DNA from: Byssochlamys sp. IMV 00236
Lineage: Eukaryota; Ascomycota; Eurotiomycetes; Eurotiales; Thermoascaceae
Direction of reading: 5' to 3'
Length of the DNA stretch: 64,000 bases
Assembly: GCA_001931875.2 (NCBI GenBank)
Contig: MSJH02000807.1
Coordinates: forward strand, 186,001-250,000
Numbering within the stretch: the stretch's first letter is position 1; each line of letters opens with the position of its first letter. Of this stretch, positions 61,647 through 64,000 are shown one piece after another. The notes beneath the pieces were generated by a model. The model was given only the letters and a program-made list of their open reading frames with translations. It did not search any database and was not told the DNA's origin. Made by a program: the position numbers and the translations under genes.

Positions 61647-62521
61647 ATGGCTGCGGAACCATCTGCAAGTAAAAAACGTCGTCTCGATCCTGAGACTTCT
61701 GTCAAGGAGGAGATTTCTCCAGGAGCCAACGAAGACACCGCTTCAAGGGACGAACAGACTTCTGGGGGTGAGTTAGAAAAGAGAAGTGACTTTTGGGAAC
61801 CGTTCAAGAGGTATAAAACTTCGTCGCCCCCTCTGAAACACTTCATATTAAGAGAATCAGACTTTTCAACTCTCCAGACCACTCTGATGTGAAAATCTGC
61901 GCCCAGTTGCCTTTTGGTGCCCCTGAGTTCTATGGTCATTCATTCGTGTTAAGAATACGTTGCCCGCGTCTCACGGAGCTTCAGAAGTCAACCAGTTTGG
62001 ACAAAGATTTAATATGGATCCCCGGAGATTACTGCGCTGTCCGCAGGATGCTAGAATATATTTACACTGGAGATTATTCTGTTGACTATGCTGCGCTCAG
62101 CCCAGGTAAGGCTCAATTCCTGGTCTCCCTGTATCTGCGTCATTGACATGGCTTTCTTCCAGCGCTCGAACCAAAGAACAAGCTCATCAGGCATGCAAGG
62201 ACGTATGCTCTCGCTCGCAAGTACGAGCTTGGCGACTTACGAGCCCTGTGTTATGAGAAGTGCGCGAAAGATTGGGATTGTGGCTCTTTTTGCCAATCTG
62301 TCTTTTATGATCTGAATCCGTTAGATCAGGATGAGATGCGCTTTTTGATCGGTACTGCGATAAATCACGCTGACGAGCTACTTACGGATGAGAAATTTGT
62401 GGATGCGCTGGTACCGAAACGTACCAGTAATAACCTCCCTTACTCTGATCTGCTTAGATCATTTGTGCGGAAACTGCTTTTGAGACAGCATACATCAGAC
62501 GGATCTGAATCAACATTGTAA
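61647..62521 (+). CDS. BTB/POZ domain protein
   Basis: Exons 61647-61767, 61878-62105 and 62163-62521 give 235 residues. The N-terminus is polar and contains a short basic KKRR stretch. The BTB fold follows, about residues 42-135: SDVKICAQLPFGAPEFYGHSF (strand pair and the HSFVLRIR dimer helix), CPRLTELQKS and VRRMLEYIYTGDYS, the diagnostic BTB ending. After it come helices with ALARKYELGDLRALCYEKC, the usual BACK-like continuation, and LIGTAINHADELL. Fungal BTB proteins often act as self-associating adaptors, sometimes for Cul3 ubiquitin ligases, but no partner can be named. The first exon is short and its donor is ggg|gtgag in phase 1. Confidence 0.9.
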
Positions 62522-63381
62522 CTAGGGATGTTTTGCAATAACAGGATAAAGAAGGGCACATCTTGCGTGGGAGGGAGACTAATCGGGGAGCCACTGGACA
62601 AATCTGTTCTACATGTATGTAGCAACAAAGTATCGATTTGACAACACGCTTAGAATGTGAACCGCAAATACTATTTCCTTCTCTACTTATGAAAGTATTA
62701 CACGATTAATGCAACCCCAAAAGACCTCTGCCAAATCTATTCCTGAGCTTCATTGACTATCTCGGGAAACTTTGCATTGAAGAAAGTCGAAGTTCGCGGA
62801 AGACAGCACAATAAGAGCCTCTGGTTTTCGGGGCCCTTATCTGACTGCGCTATACACCGTTCATGGGTGGTGGATTCGGTTGTATCGTAACCGCAGTGAC
62901 AATGGAACATATCATATATGGACACTCCGTCAGTACTGACGCGTGTCATACTCTGTCTTATAAATGTCCCGTGGTCCTCGCATTTGCAGGAATAATGCCT
63001 CTGCGATATTGATCTGTGAGATTCTTCTTCTAGAGTGTCGACGAGATAGTACATTATACTATAAACACGATTCCTTCTGATCGTATATACTAATAGTAAT
63101 ATAGATACTGTACATCGGATTGTTCTGAGCTGGCAATATTATAAAGAAGTAAATGATAAAAGATCGCTTTCCGACTCGACAAAGACGGCCCTAAGTGAAT
63201 TCGCCTAGCGTCATGAATCCCCCCACCTTCAAACTGATAAACTTGCAGCCAATGTCAGTTTCTTTTCCTTCTCTTTCCTCTCTTCAAGTCGCTTTTCTGT
63301 GGCACTTCCGCTCGATGTAATCCTTGAAGTCCGTCGAGATCTAAAGGTGGACATTTGATCCGCGCATACTGTAAATGGCAA
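62522..63381. other. Intergenic region holding a possible small Cys-rich gene
   Basis: Between the BTB gene and the protease fragment. A 105-codon minus-strand frame at 62737-63054 is listed separately at low confidence. Remaining sequence is AT-rich with nothing supportable. Confidence 0.45.
62737..63054 (-). CDS. Possible small Cys/His-rich protein, unrecognised
   Basis: An intron-free frame of 105 residues from ATG at 63054-63052 to the stop at 62739-62737. It contains scattered Cys/His pairs (HYSCKCEDH, FHCHCGYD, RCIAQ and LLLCCLPR) that could bind metal, but the spacing matches no zinc-finger family I know. It has no signal peptide. The frame could be chance, since nothing similar is recognised. 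Low confidence. Confidence 0.25.
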   Translation of the reverse strand: MYYLVDTLEEESHRSISQRHYSCKCEDHGTFIRQSMTRVSTDGVSIYDMFHCHCGYDTTESTTHERCIAQSDKGPENQRLLLCCLPRTSTFFNAKFPEIVNEAQE

Positions 63382-63999
63382 TTATGGCAACTCAGCAACT
63401 CCTATAGATCCATGAGAGGGTGGCATTCCGAGAGGTCTCCGTGAAACGCCAGATACAGCTTCTTTTGGCTCAAGCTCAATCGGTAGCTCGTGGCCTGCAA
63501 TCTCAGGGTAGTAGCATTCGTCGACATGCGCTAGATCTGTCCTGGCAGTTCCTCTTGATTTCTTGTTCTTCGCCCGTAGGCAAAAGAACATATACACTAC
63601 CATTGCAACTCCCGCTACTGACCCAATAACAGCACCTGCTATGATGCCACCGGGTATGCTATGATTATCATCATGGGATGAGGTGTTGGCGGTAGGCTGC
63701 GATGGGTGTGATGTATTCGTCTTAGCAGTTGTAGTGCAGAACTGGTCCACCACTTGATTGTTTTCGTCAATAGAGACTAAGTCTTCGTTTGCATTATGAC
63801 TAGCCTCCCACAAAGTAAATGTATTTGCGTCCTGGTTGACCATAAGATAGGCGGCTGAAAGGAACTGTCGTCCCAACTGGGGTAGATCTCCTTCATTTAT
63901 GCTCTGGATTGAATTGAGAACGAGCTCTGGCGCTGAGCCATTTGCAACCAGAGCCCCAGATTCTTTGTCAATTGTGAGATTGGGGACGACAAGTTGGTC
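63382..63999 (-). CDS. Aspartic protease (peptidase A1) C-terminal part with membrane anchor, truncated by window end
   Basis: An open minus-strand frame from the window edge (63999) to the stop at 63384-63382, 205 residues. The beginning, DQLVVPNLTIDKESGALVAN, and LPQLGRQFLSAAYLMVNQDA with FTLWEAS resemble the C-terminal lobe of fungal pepsin-like aspartic proteases. The catalytic DTG motifs are outside the window. After a Ser/Thr/His-rich linker there is one membrane helix (IIAGAVIGSVAGVAMVVYMF), then a short cytoplasmic tail with a basic flank RAKNKK and ending GVAELP. This organisation suits a yapsin-like surface protease with a transmembrane rather than GPI anchor. Only the C-terminal part is visible, so enzyme activity cannot be judged. 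Confidence 0.72.
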   Translation of the reverse strand, partial: DQLVVPNLTIDKESGALVANGSAPELVLNSIQSINEGDLPQLGRQFLSAAYLMVNQDANTFTLWEASHNANEDLVSIDENNQVVDQFCTTTAKTNTSHPSQPTANTSSHDDNHSIPGGIIAGAVIGSVAGVAMVVYMFFCLRAKNKKSRGTARTDLAHVDECYYPEIAGHELPIELEPKEAVSGVSRRPLGMPPSHGSIGVAELP

Positions 64000-64000
64000 G

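Overview
The window looks like a nuclear chromosome segment of a filamentous ascomycete, most likely an Aspergillus-type Eurotialean fungus. Three observations point there: many short GT-AG introns (about 50-120 bp) with CTAAC/CTGAC-like branch sites, fungal-type protein families (rhodopsin-domain membrane protein, DUF2406, GRGG-repeat Par32-like protein, glucose-6-phosphate dehydrogenase of gsdA type), and dense bidirectional gene packing. No operons, prokaryotic elements, CRISPR arrays or intact mobile elements were seen. Species cannot be fixed from the sequence alone. The exon coordinates below were worked out by hand from splice signals and reading frame.

Layout. 1-6 kb: 3' part of inorganic pyrophosphatase, mitoribosomal mL53 (minus), the ER Q-SNARE Sec20 and replication factor C subunit Rfc2. 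6.6-11.6 kb: an unrecognised AT-hook protein (minus) divergent from an intron-rich HSPA12-like Hsp70 protein. 12.7-23.3 kb: tRNA-dihydrouridine synthase Dus2, the Fun30 remodeller (minus), V-ATPase assembly factor Vma21, a two-CBS protein (minus) and the mitochondrial phosphate carrier. 24.7-34.5 kb: a GRGG-repeat protein, a rhodopsin-domain membrane protein (minus), a secreted type-B carboxylesterase with a 5-nt microexon, an APC-family permease (minus) and an unrecognised gene that may be frameshifted (minus). 34.5-43 kb is gene-poor and partly AT-rich, holding only a DUF2406 gene (minus), a long hairpin and traces of decayed coding sequence. 43-52.5 kb: ribosomal protein eL33 (minus), glucose-6-phosphate dehydrogenase and a sucrose/alpha-glucoside transporter. 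52.5-64 kb: an unrecognised protein with a probable GC-AG intron, a Pho84-like phosphate transporter, a BTB/POZ protein and the C-terminal part of a membrane-anchored aspartic protease (minus, cut by the window end).

Most genes are housekeeping and unrelated in function. Loose themes are phosphate handling (pyrophosphatase, mitochondrial carrier, plasma-membrane transporter) and the secretory pathway (Sec20 ending in KDEL, Vma21 ending in a KKXX dilysine signal), but nothing suggests a co-regulated cluster. Two 20-N assembly gaps occur at 28449-28468 and 53241-53260. The most unusual observations are the 5-nt exon, the GC-AG intron, the possible frameshift near 34.17-34.21 kb, the hairpin at 39982-40040, the intron placement in the GRGG-repeat gene and the decayed open frames near 40.7-41.0 kb. 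I found no convincing evidence of a wholly new biological system.
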